A DNA stretch of 62,575 nt from Candidatus Zhuqueibacterota bacterium. Lineage in GTDB: Bacteria > Zhuqueibacterota > Zhuqueibacteria > Oceanimicrobiales > Oceanimicrobiaceae. The DNA is taken from positions 1 to 62,575 of the forward strand of contig JAJDAE010000202.1 in NCBI GenBank assembly GCA_029262035.1, read 5' to 3'. The translations under genes and the position numbers were made by a program. The notes below the pieces were generated by a model that saw nothing but the letters and a program-made list of their open reading frames with translations, was not told the origin of the DNA and did not search any database. Of this stretch, positions 33,324-42,158 are shown piece by piece; position 1 is the first letter of the stretch, and each line of letters opens with the position of its first letter.

Positions 33324-35708
33324 ATGCCAAAATTAATTTTAAAGAAAAAAGCTGAAGTTATTACAGAATATGATCTAAAAAATTCCCAAGCCTCAATGAG
33401 CATTGGCTCGGAAAACATCAATGACTTAAAAATTGAGGACCGGTTAATTTCAATGCAGCATGCCCGCATTGAGCGAACAAGCAATCGTTTTTTTATAAGG
33501 GATTTACGCAGCGCTTTCGGCACATTTATTAACGGTGAAAGAGTCGAAGATATTGCGGAAATTCACAGCGGTGATGATATTAAAGTAGGCGAACACTCTA
33601 TTGTTTTTGATAATCCTCTCGAAAACATTGAGTTCTCACTTCTCGATGAAGGTGAAATAAGCGAATCAGATTCAGATAATGATGCTGAAACAATTACTCA
33701 AAAAGAAAACAATAAATTAGATGAATTCGAAACCAAAATTCGCAAAGAATCTCTAACGCTTCTGCGCCAGGATGTTGATGGCGAGCCCAACCTCCTGCCT
33801 TATCAGCTTCTTACTATTTATGGGCCTTATAAGGGGAAACGCTATCAACTTCTTCAGCCGGATACTAAAATTGGCCGTGATGATAAACTCAACGACATCA
33901 TTCTGGATAAAGGTAAAAACGGAGAACCGGATCAAAGTATTTCCCGACGGCACGCGACCATAGTTCATAAAGAGGGTTCTTTCTTTATCTCCGACAAAAG
34001 AAGTAAAACCAGAACCTACGTAAACCGTCAGGTTGTTTCGGAAGATAGTGAAATTGAAATTTTCCCTAATGATGAAGTTGAAATTGTAAGCGATAAACAA
34101 AGTAGTATTTTCAGACTTTTAGAAGATGGCAATAGCAACACCAGCCCTCCTAAAAAAGCAGGAGTTTGGTGGGTACGCTACCAACCTTTGTTCCTAACGC
34201 TTTTGTTAATTATGGCGCTTAGCTTTGGTGCTTATTTTGCTCAATACGGCTATAAAAAACGCTCTGTTTTAACTCAAAAACCAGCTCCTCTAATATTGGA
34301 GCTCCATCTCTGGTCAACCGATAAAAGTCTTACAATTCAAAACAATCCTGTAACCGAGACGAAGGATGGAAATGAAGCCCAGTTTATGCCAGTTCTTTCT
34401 GATTTTAACGGCGATGGGGTTATAGATATTGCAAATACTAATATTGCAAATAAACCCATATTAATTGATGGCGCTACAAAGTCTCAAAGATGGCTCGATG
34501 CAATACCCGTTAAACCGGGCTCGGCATTAATAGCAGCGGACATAAACCAAAACTATCTTGATGATTTAATCTACATCAGCAATGATCGGCGCGTTGTGGT
34601 TTTTGATATAAAGAACGAGGCCGAAATCTGGAGTAGCGATATCTTTGAAAATGAATTAACAGGGAATCCTGTTTTAGGTGATTTTAATGGTGATGAATTA
34701 CTAGACATTGCAGTTTTGGATATTGAGGGCACTGTCCATATTGGATTCAACCAACTCCTCTCTATGGACTGGTCAGCAATTCATCATGGTGTGTCAACCT
34801 TGTGCCCGTTAACAAGCTATGATCTCGATAAAGACGGTATAGACGAATTGTTATATGGTAGTGAGCGAGGCATCGTTTTTATTATCGATTGCACCCAAAA
34901 GACTATCAAAGGCACTGTTGATATTAACGAGGAATTGAATCAAGCTTTGGGTACATTTTACGAGGACAATCAAATTCGTTTTCCAGTGGGGGTTGCAGAT
35001 ATTAATGGTGATTTAAGCCCTGATATTATTATTAGCACCGTGCAGGGAAGAATTGTAGCGATTGATGGTGCAACACGAAAAAGACTCTGGCATGATGTGC
35101 TACTCAATGAATTGTCTTTAGAATCTTACAAAACTTACCCATTTGTATTAGGTGATTTCAATGGCGACGGTTTAAAAGATGTTGCAACCTGCTCCGAGGA
35201 CGGTTATTTGACCGCCTACTCTGGCAAAGGTACTGACCAAAGTCCGAATATCCTCTGGCAGTTAAAGTCGGAGAGCCCCATCCAAATAAGCAGCCTTGCA
35301 GCATCAGATTTAAACAAAGACTATATTTCTGATATTATTTTCGAAAACATTGAGGGTATACTTTTAGTAATTGATGGTGACAATGGACAAATACTGGCAA
35401 ATTCCGAACAGACATCATCTGTTCAAACAAGTCCACCGCTCATTGCAGATCTCCAAAACGATGGTTTTCTTGATATTCTAACTATAACTCAAACCGGCAT
35501 TGCATTTCAATACAAAACCAACACACAAATACCACCAGGGACAATAGTTTGGGGAGCTAAGTACAGTGGTTATAAAAGCCATTTAAGTGAATCCTATACA
35601 TTACCAAAAACCAACAAGGCCAATCTTTTAATAATCTTGGGGCTTCTACTGATTACGGGTAGTGGGGCATCAACCATAATTATAAAGAAAAAACGAACTT
35701 TAAATTAA
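33324..35708 (+). CDS. membrane protein with two FHA domains and periplasmic FG-GAP propeller
   Basis: 794 residues. FHA domain 1 (about 20-100) has ISMQHARI and FGTFINGERV, but the phosphothreonine-binding Arg is replaced (IGSEN in place of IGR), so it may not bind phosphopeptides. FHA domain 2 (about 160-255) keeps IGRDD, SISRRHATI and TYVNRQVV and should bind phosphothreonine. A membrane helix (about 288-308) leads to an outside region (about 345-745) with at least seven FG-GAP-type repeats (DFNGDGVIDIAN, DFNGDELLDIAV, DLDKDGIDELLY, DINGDLSPDIII, DFNGDGLKDVAT, DLQNDGFLDILT), a predicted beta-propeller. A second helix (about 765-788) returns to a KKKR tail. It is the likely reader of the kinase, tying phosphorylation to a periplasmic sensor. 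Confidence 0.9.
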   Translation: MPKLILKKKAEVITEYDLKNSQASMSIGSENINDLKIEDRLISMQHARIERTSNRFFIRDLRSAFGTFINGERVEDIAEIHSGDDIKVGEHSIVFDNPLENIEFSLLDEGEISESDSDNDAETITQKENNKLDEFETKIRKESLTLLRQDVDGEPNLLPYQLLTIYGPYKGKRYQLLQPDTKIGRDDKLNDIILDKGKNGEPDQSISRRHATIVHKEGSFFISDKRSKTRTYVNRQVVSEDSEIEIFPNDEVEIVSDKQSSIFRLLEDGNSNTSPPKKAGVWWVRYQPLFLTLLLIMALSFGAYFAQYGYKKRSVLTQKPAPLILELHLWSTDKSLTIQNNPVTETKDGNEAQFMPVLSDFNGDGVIDIANTNIANKPILIDGATKSQRWLDAIPVKPGSALIAADINQNYLDDLIYISNDRRVVVFDIKNEAEIWSSDIFENELTGNPVLGDFNGDELLDIAVLDIEGTVHIGFNQLLSMDWSAIHHGVSTLCPLTSYDLDKDGIDELLYGSERGIVFIIDCTQKTIKGTVDINEELNQALGTFYEDNQIRFPVGVADINGDLSPDIIISTVQGRIVAIDGATRKRLWHDVLLNELSLESYKTYPFVLGDFNGDGLKDVATCSEDGYLTAYSGKGTDQSPNILWQLKSESPIQISSLAASDLNKDYISDIIFENIEGILLVIDGDNGQILANSEQTSSVQTSPPLIADLQNDGFLDILTITQTGIAFQYKTNTQIPPGTIVWGAKYSGYKSHLSESYTLPKTNKANLLIILGLLLITGSGASTIIIKKKRTLN

Positions 35709-35722
35709 TACTTTCAAATAAA

Positions 35723-36826
35723 ATGTCAGATAATTCTCCATCCCCTTTTATGATAAATATGTCAGCCGCTAGTGATATTGGCTCAGTTCGTAAAGAAAAT
35801 GAAGATTTTCAATATTTCTCAGAAAAGAAAAAATTTGCTATTGTTTGCGACGGTATGGGTGGGCACGAGAAAGGTGCCATGGCAAGCCGCTTTGCCGGTG
35901 AAACGCTAAGAGATATTTTCTTTGCTGAAAGTAAAGAATCTAATATTTCGATTAATGGTAATTCATTTAGTATTAAGCAGGCTTGCGCTGATATAAAACA
36001 AACACTGCCCGATACAATTCTCCATCAATTAGCTGCGACAAGATTGGCTAACAGGAGAATATTATCTCATGCTCTGCTTAACTCACATATGCAGGGCATG
36101 GGTACTACAATTCTATCCGCCTGTCTCACCGAAACAAACTTGATGATCACACACATTGGCGACAGTCGTATTTACCGGCTCCGCCAGGGAACACTAAAGT
36201 GCCTCACCAAAGATCATTCCTGGTTAAATGAATTAATTGAAGACAACGAAATTAGCGAAGCGGATGTAAAAAACTTCCAAAAAAAGAATGTTCTTACCCG
36301 CGCACTGGGAATTTCTCCTACCTTAAAGGTAGATTTACACATAGAGACATTAGAAGAAAACGATCTATATCTAATGTGTACAGACGGGCTTTTTAATGCA
36401 CTGGAAGACGAGCTTATAAAAAGTATTTTGTCTGCTCATCATGGCTCTCTTCAGAACAAAGTAAGCAATCTCGTGAAGCGAGCTAAGCTAATGGATGGTT
36501 CAGACAATATCACAGCCTGCCTTATCCATGTAGCTTCCCTGCCTTCGAAATCAGAAACAGAAATTTCGGACAAATGTACTATAAATGATGAACCGGAAAA
36601 CATAACACAATACCTTGACCAAAAAGCTAAGGAAATATATCCACCGGCAATTGAAAAAACCAAGAATCGCCTTTCGCGCAGAATTAACTTTATCGGACTC
36701 TCTGCAATATCCCTTATTCTCGCAGCCTTGGCCCTGTTTTATTATAGCAAAAAGGATGAGCAGAATGAGCCGTTGGCCCAAAGCACCATCTTTGGTCAAA
36801 TACAGCCGGCAAACCATAGCCAGTGA
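35723..36826 (+). CDS. PP2C-family protein Ser/Thr phosphatase with C-terminal membrane anchor
   Basis: 367 residues. PP2C motifs are all present: RKENEDF, VCDGMGGHEKG with the metal-binding Asp and Gly, GMGTTILSA, THIGDSRIYRLRQG, DHSWLNELIE, VLTRALG, LMCTDGLFNALED and GSDNITACLI. One C-terminal membrane helix (about 321-342) anchors the enzyme with its catalytic domain in the cytoplasm. The gene starts 14 bases after the FHA gene and lies between reader and scaffold genes, so it is the predicted eraser for targets of the 30581 kinase. No regulatory domain other than the anchor is seen. Confidence 0.93.
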   Translation: MSDNSPSPFMINMSAASDIGSVRKENEDFQYFSEKKKFAIVCDGMGGHEKGAMASRFAGETLRDIFFAESKESNISINGNSFSIKQACADIKQTLPDTILHQLAATRLANRRILSHALLNSHMQGMGTTILSACLTETNLMITHIGDSRIYRLRQGTLKCLTKDHSWLNELIEDNEISEADVKNFQKKNVLTRALGISPTLKVDLHIETLEENDLYLMCTDGLFNALEDELIKSILSAHHGSLQNKVSNLVKRAKLMDGSDNITACLIHVASLPSKSETEISDKCTINDEPENITQYLDQKAKEIYPPAIEKTKNRLSRRINFIGLSAISLILAALALFYYSKKDEQNEPLAQSTIFGQIQPANHSQ

Positions 36827-36867
36827 ATTTTAGAATACACAACAATGAAAAACGCAAGGAGGATAGC

Positions 36868-38727
36868 GTGCGTACTCAACATATGATCCATTTTTTAACA
36901 CTACTTGCTATTTTTGTATTTATGGCAGAGGTTAAAGCACAATCGCAAGAGGCGGTTGACTGGTTTAATAAGGCTGTCGCTGAAAAATCAAAGCAACTAA
37001 AAATTGAGCATTATCTTAAGGCTATTGAAGTTGAGCCGGATTTTATTCAGGCACACATGAATTTGGGGCTCGCCTATTTGCACACAAAAGACAATCAGTC
37101 TGCCGAAAATGCGTTCCTCAAAGCCAATTCTCTAAACAAAGGACAATTGAATGACGACTTAAAAGTCAGGATTATCTTTAACCTCGCTACTGCTCAAAAA
37201 AGGTTAAAAAAATATGTAGAATGTGAGAAGACTCTTCTATTAGCCCAAAAAAGTGCACGAAAAAAGCCGATGAAAGCTCAAATTATATTTGAACTTGGCC
37301 GTGTTTACCAGGCACAAAATCGCCTTCAGGAAGCATTAGTCGTGCTAAAAGAAGGTCGGGGTAAATTTAAAAACAATAGAGCCTTTTTTGATAATTTTAT
37401 AAAATTAGTTGAAGAAGGAATTCTTGTCCAGCGCATTGAATCAGAATATCAAAATGCAATTTCTGCGGGTCAATTACAGCAAGCACAAAGTGCAGTCCAA
37501 CGAATCAGAGAGATTAATCCTAACCATATTGGTATTGACGAAAAATCTGCATATCTCGATTCAATATTGAAATCTACCGTAAAAAAAGAATATCAAAACG
37601 ATCTTTTTGAATTAGCAGAAAAACATGAGAAAGAAGGTAATATTGACCTTTCAATAAATACTTTGCAGGTGCTTTTGCAGACTGAACCCGACAACTCTGA
37701 AGCAAGCACCAAACTTCAAAAATTAAAAGAGCAATATCAGGAAGAACAAAACAATAAACTTATAGAAGAAGAGTACGCCAATGGCGTTGCAGCGTTAGAA
37801 CAAAGAAACTGGACACGAGCTATAATTGCGTTTGAACAGGTGGTAGTAGCTGATTCAGAATATCAGGACGCTCAAACTAATTTAAACAAGGCGAAAAGAG
37901 GACTTGAGTCTCAAAGCACGCAAAGTATTCTCCGACAATTCTACCTTGCCGGAGTTTCTGCAATGGAAAACAAGAATCTTAATTCTGCATTAGTTTCATT
38001 CGAAAAGGTAACCAGCATTAGTCCGAATTATAAAGACGCAGCAGAATTGATTCAGCAGATAAAAAAGGCCGGTAAAGTTCGTACTGTAAATCCGCTTCTT
38101 TCCGATGAGTACTTTACATCCCTTTATAATGAGGCCCTCGCAGCCATCAATAAAGAAGACTGGATGCAAGCCATGCTGGATCTTGAGAAACTCAAATTGT
38201 TAGCGCCGGATGACCACAACATTTTAAACTTATATATTCAAGCAAAGGAAAAACTGAAAACAGGTTCACAAACAGCACCGGCCCTACCTCAAAAAATTAT
38301 GCCACTATTCTACGTCGGCGCAGCGGTAACAGTTCTTTTAATTCCTCTTTTGGGATTTACTGTTTTTTCAGCTGCAAGCAGAGCACGATTTTATTATTTA
38401 AGAAATAACTATCATAAGGCAGCGCGTTTATACGAAAAGCTCCTGGTTAAAAACCCGGAAAGATTAAAATACTATCCAATTCTTGCAAACATTTATCTTG
38501 TTTTAGGCAAAAATGATGAGCGGGCATTCAAAGTATTTAGAATGGTTATCGATCTAAATTTGGCCAGTAACATCCATGGTCAAATTAACACAATACTTTC
38601 CCAAAAATTTTTGAGTGGCGCTACCACCAATGACAATGAGGCCATTGCTACTTTAGAAAATGAGTTAAAATCTATCGAAGGAGATATTGCAGAAGAAAGT
38701 AATGATAACACACCTGACACAATATGA
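36868..38727 (+). CDS. TPR membrane protein (TPR, transmembrane helix, TPR-like tail)
   Basis: 619 residues. The start is taken as GTG 36868: AAGGAGG (36855-36861) precedes it by 6 bases and the product begins with a clean signal helix (HMIHFLTLLAIFVFMAEVKAQ). A longer in-frame GTG at 36823 overlaps the phosphatase stop but gives an unsuitable charged N-terminus. Residues about 30-440 contain many TPR-like helix pairs (EAVDWFNKAVAEKSKQLKIE, AHMNLGLAYLHTKDNQSAENAFLKA, AVSAMENKNLNSALVSFEKVT-like). A membrane helix (about 481-503) precedes a cytoplasmic tail with AARLYEKLLVKNPERLKYYPILANIYLVLG, matching the 28817 product. It overlaps the pseudokinase start by four bases. Probably a scaffold that links periplasm to cytoplasm. 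Confidence 0.82.
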   Translation: MRTQHMIHFLTLLAIFVFMAEVKAQSQEAVDWFNKAVAEKSKQLKIEHYLKAIEVEPDFIQAHMNLGLAYLHTKDNQSAENAFLKANSLNKGQLNDDLKVRIIFNLATAQKRLKKYVECEKTLLLAQKSARKKPMKAQIIFELGRVYQAQNRLQEALVVLKEGRGKFKNNRAFFDNFIKLVEEGILVQRIESEYQNAISAGQLQQAQSAVQRIREINPNHIGIDEKSAYLDSILKSTVKKEYQNDLFELAEKHEKEGNIDLSINTLQVLLQTEPDNSEASTKLQKLKEQYQEEQNNKLIEEEYANGVAALEQRNWTRAIIAFEQVVVADSEYQDAQTNLNKAKRGLESQSTQSILRQFYLAGVSAMENKNLNSALVSFEKVTSISPNYKDAAELIQQIKKAGKVRTVNPLLSDEYFTSLYNEALAAINKEDWMQAMLDLEKLKLLAPDDHNILNLYIQAKEKLKTGSQTAPALPQKIMPLFYVGAAVTVLLIPLLGFTVFSAASRARFYYLRNNYHKAARLYEKLLVKNPERLKYYPILANIYLVLGKNDERAFKVFRMVIDLNLASNIHGQINTILSQKFLSGATTNDNEAIATLENELKSIEGDIAEESNDNTPDTI

Positions 38728-40961
38728 CGCACCAACAAGAAGAACAGAATCAAAAATTACAGAAGCTCCTTTTGAAGCTTGGACGATCCTATCTTGAAAA
38801 CAACAGGTATCATGATGCCTTTAACAAGCTAACACAGCTAATTAAACTTGAGCCTGAAAATGTACAGGCTCTTGGACTTGCAGTCAAAGCAGCTATTGCT
38901 CTTGAAGATGTCTCAGAACAAACGCTTGATTTATACTCAAGAGCTGTGAATGAAAGCCTGAATTTAGAAACCCGCAAACATCTCAGAACATTGCTGGACA
39001 ATCATGACCTTCAATCACCAGCATCCTCAGAAATAAAACAAAAGCTAGATGCTTTAACAATTCCCGTCGAGGCCAACTCAAAGGAACCTCACCCCAACAC
39101 ACCAGATGAGACTCTCCTTTTTGAGGAGGACACTCAAAGAAAATTCGCGTTTAAAATTAAGAGTTTGTGGCTGAATTCCAGGTTTGATGATGCAATAAAA
39201 ACTATCCGTGATAACAACGAACTACCTGATGTTTTTTTGCAAAAACAATTGGCTTTAACCATAGCTTATCAAAGTTTAACGCGCAAAAAAACTATAACGG
39301 ATTCAGAAAATATTCAAAATATACTCATTCAAATACAACAACTAAAGCCCAATACACTTGATTCACTTAGAGAACTTATTGTCTTAACGCATGCTTTGCC
39401 GGAAGAAATTTCCGAAAGTAATGGAAGATATCATGACTCCGACGAATACGAGTTTATTTTGGGTAACATTGCCATGGAGGATTTCTTCTATGATCTTCAA
39501 AAAAAGAAAGAAAAACAGAAAACTAAGATTGAGGAATTAAATAATATCATTTTCAACGAGCTTCAAAAAGCTCAAGAATGGAATCCTAAAAATGAAATCA
39601 TTAGTCATAATTGGCATAGTTTCTTAACAACCTCTTTATTTACACGAGATAATGATTCACCACCCGAAAAAATTATAAAATTGGTTGCTTCATATTTATT
39701 TAAAATACCTCAAAGCGTTTTGCGTTTTACCGAGGATGGTTTTCTTAACTTCGCGGAAAATCCTTTAAAGCAGGTTGTTGCCGTTTCAAATTTATACAAG
39801 AGTATCGACCATTACAATGAAGCCGCCAAAGAGGGCAATCAAATCACCTTAAACAGTAGTATTATTGTCCGCCCTAACGACAAGAACATCATATTGGATA
39901 CTCTATCATTTCAAGAGACCCTATTAAAATCAATGCACCTGCTTCAACAAATAGAAGCGCACACTCGGGAAAATCATTCGCTATACATAGACTGCCAGAA
40001 AACATTTTTGTCTGAACTGCGACAGATAGATGAGGCTATCCAATATGAGCCACACAAACAAATCGATTTACTACTTGGGGTAGAATCCGAGTGCTATTCC
40101 ATTCAAAAACTACAAAAAGAAGAAAAAACAGAAAATGATTCTCCGCCTGAAATACAAGATCTCAAAGTACTTAAAAAGTTAGGCAGCCAAACCCAATGCA
40201 TTACATACCTCGCTAAAAACAAACAATTGGAACGTACAATTATTTTGAAGACTTTTTTCGATGGGAAAAAAGATACCCCCCAAAAAATACAGAGAGAAAC
40301 TCTACTCTCAAACATAAAAAAAATGGGCAGATTAAATCACGTCAATATTGCCACCCTTTTCGATTTAGGTGAAAGTAACGAACAAATTTATTACACAAGG
40401 GAATATGTTGAAGGCGACACTATTCTAACTTTCAATAAATCTGAGGAAGGGTGGGAAATTAATTTCTTGAAAATGTTAGAAAATATAATCAAAGGCCTGC
40501 AGACAGCCGAGAAAGGTGACGTTTTCCATTTAAACCTAAAACCATCAAATATTTGGATTAATGAAACCGGCGTTATAAAAATAACAGATTTCAGTATTTT
40601 TCAAGCAGCCGGGAACGATAAAGACTACTCAGAAATTGAATCTACCCAATACCTCGCACCCGAAGTAATTCAAACCGGAAAAGGCGATTCAAGAAGTGAC
40701 ATCTACTCATTGGGCTTAATTACTTATGAAGTTTTAACCGGGAATTCACCATATAAAACAGATGATGATTCAAATAGTAGTGATTCTCCCAGCTTAGAGT
40801 TTTTTGAAAACGAACCTTCCCGACACAATCAAAACTTAGCTAAGACTCTACGCCAGGCGACTCAAAAAAAACCAGAAAAAAGATTTCAAACTTTAAATGA
40901 ATTTGAAATAGCTGTACAAGAACTTTGCGCTAATCTATCAGAGGAAAACAAGGCAGTTTAA
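38724..40961 (+). CDS. cytoplasmic TPR protein with C-terminal pseudokinase domain
   Basis: 745 residues with no signal or membrane helix. Residues about 5-110 contain TPR-like repeats (LLKLGRSYLENNRYHDAFNKLTQLIKLEPENVQALGL); the middle (about 130-470) is helical. About 480-740 has the kinase fold: Lys509 (TIILK), an APE-like YLAPEVIQ, DIYSLGLITYEVLTG. Two key changes are visible: the catalytic Asp of HRD is Asn604 (HLNLKPSN, codon AAC), and DFG is DFS (Asp622-Phe-Ser624). The glycine loop (LGSQTQCITYLAKN) has lost its glycines. It is therefore a predicted pseudokinase. The four-base overlap with the TPR gene shows coupled translation. Role inferred: allosteric partner or scaffold for the 30581 kinase. 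Confidence 0.88.
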   Translation: MTHQQEEQNQKLQKLLLKLGRSYLENNRYHDAFNKLTQLIKLEPENVQALGLAVKAAIALEDVSEQTLDLYSRAVNESLNLETRKHLRTLLDNHDLQSPASSEIKQKLDALTIPVEANSKEPHPNTPDETLLFEEDTQRKFAFKIKSLWLNSRFDDAIKTIRDNNELPDVFLQKQLALTIAYQSLTRKKTITDSENIQNILIQIQQLKPNTLDSLRELIVLTHALPEEISESNGRYHDSDEYEFILGNIAMEDFFYDLQKKKEKQKTKIEELNNIIFNELQKAQEWNPKNEIISHNWHSFLTTSLFTRDNDSPPEKIIKLVASYLFKIPQSVLRFTEDGFLNFAENPLKQVVAVSNLYKSIDHYNEAAKEGNQITLNSSIIVRPNDKNIILDTLSFQETLLKSMHLLQQIEAHTRENHSLYIDCQKTFLSELRQIDEAIQYEPHKQIDLLLGVESECYSIQKLQKEEKTENDSPPEIQDLKVLKKLGSQTQCITYLAKNKQLERTIILKTFFDGKKDTPQKIQRETLLSNIKKMGRLNHVNIATLFDLGESNEQIYYTREYVEGDTILTFNKSEEGWEINFLKMLENIIKGLQTAEKGDVFHLNLKPSNIWINETGVIKITDFSIFQAAGNDKDYSEIESTQYLAPEVIQTGKGDSRSDIYSLGLITYEVLTGNSPYKTDDDSNSSDSPSLEFFENEPSRHNQNLAKTLRQATQKKPEKRFQTLNEFEIAVQELCANLSEENKAV

Positions 40962-40999
40962 CCCAGTCCTTTTTTATACATTCGCTCCTTTTTTTAATC

Positions 41000-42103
41000 T
41001 CAACTATCTTCACTAATAATTTCAGTCTGCTTTTTCACAGAATAATTGTGAATTATCTGATAAATATCTTTGACAAAATCATCTTCCAGCCCAAGAGATT
41101 CGCCTTTCTCAACTCTATCTTCCACTACATGGCGCCAGCGATTAGGCTGAAAAATTGTCAGGTTTTTACTCTTTTTGTATTCGCCAATTTGCTCAATAAT
41201 TTCCATTCGGCGTGACAGTGCCTCCAGAATTTCGTAGTCGACGGCATTATTTTCATTACGCAACTGTTGCAAGGGGTCTTCGGGCGTGACGGGTATACCT
41301 TTAATATTTCTGGGCTTGAGGTTCGCAAAAAGCTCGGCAAGCTGTGCCGGTTTAATTTGCTGTTTCGCGTCACTTAACGCGCTGGTCGGATCCGGATGTG
41401 TTTCTATCATTAGGCCCTCCATATTAAGATCGAGCGCCTTTTGAGATAACTGCCCAAGATATTTAGTTTTACCTGCAATATGACTGGGATCGCAAATTAA
41501 AGGTATTTCCGGGACGAGTCGCTTAAGCTCAAATGCAATGGGCCACTTAGGTGCATTGCGGTAGCCATTTTTTTGCTGGGATGTAAAACCACGCAGAATC
41601 GCGCCGAGTTTGGTAATTCCAGCATTATTCAAACGCTCCAACGCACCAATCCAAAGCTCCACATCGGGGTTAACCGGATTTTTCACGAATACAGGCACAT
41701 CTGCTCCTTTGAGCGCATCAGCGATTTCCTGCACTGAAAATGGGTTCGCAGTTGTGCGGGCACCCACCCAAAGTACATCCACTCCAAACTTTAATGCTTC
41801 GTAAACATGGCCTGCATTTGCAACTTCAATTGCTGTGGCAAGTCCGGTTTCTTTTTTTACCCGCTGAAGCCATTTGAGTCCTTCAACGCCGATACCTTCA
41901 AAGTTATTAGGTCGGGTTCTGGGCTTCCAAACACCTGCGCGAAAGACCGTAACCTCGGAAACCTGTTTTAATTCCCGGGCTGTTTGTAAAACCTGTTCCT
42001 CAGTTTCAGCACTACACGGTCCGGAAATAATCACCAGGTCTTTTTCATTTCTAAGTTGATCCGGTAGCGGCTGCAACTCTAATTTCGGTTTAATTTCATT
42101 CAT
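41000..42103 (-). CDS. aroF: bifunctional DAHP synthase / chorismate mutase
   Basis: 367 residues. Residues about 1-265 are a class I (KDO8P-synthase-like) 3-deoxy-7-phosphoheptulonate synthase: IISGPCSAETEEQVL, VFRAGVWKPRTRPNNFEG, VLWVGARTTANPFSVQEIADALKG, PLICDPSHIAGK, MIETHPDPTSALSDAKQQI. Residues about 275-355 form an AroQ-type chorismate mutase (LRNENNAVDYEILEALSRRMEIIEQIGEYKK ... FQPNRWRHVVEDRVEKG). The fusion joins the entry reaction of the shikimate pathway to the branch-point reaction to prephenate and occurs in Bacteroidota and relatives. The mutase domain often gives feedback control. It is the third gene of the phe transcript, 55 bases after the aminotransferase, and converges on the pseudokinase gene. 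Confidence 0.93.
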   Translation of the reverse strand: MNEIKPKLELQPLPDQLRNEKDLVIISGPCSAETEEQVLQTARELKQVSEVTVFRAGVWKPRTRPNNFEGIGVEGLKWLQRVKKETGLATAIEVANAGHVYEALKFGVDVLWVGARTTANPFSVQEIADALKGADVPVFVKNPVNPDVELWIGALERLNNAGITKLGAILRGFTSQQKNGYRNAPKWPIAFELKRLVPEIPLICDPSHIAGKTKYLGQLSQKALDLNMEGLMIETHPDPTSALSDAKQQIKPAQLAELFANLKPRNIKGIPVTPEDPLQQLRNENNAVDYEILEALSRRMEIIEQIGEYKKSKNLTIFQPNRWRHVVEDRVEKGESLGLEDDFVKDIYQIIHNYSVKKQTEIISEDS

Positions 42104-42158
42104 TTTTCTATCCTATAATTTTACAATCTCCCTTGGCGTTCTCGATTTTCTAAAAACG

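Noticed and set aside
28817-40961. Kinase, FHA and PP2C genes as part of a type VI secretion locus
   Set aside because: No Tss, VgrG, Hcp or ClpV gene is present among the genes on either side; the outside domains (PEGA, FG-GAP) are also unlike PpkA or Fha1.
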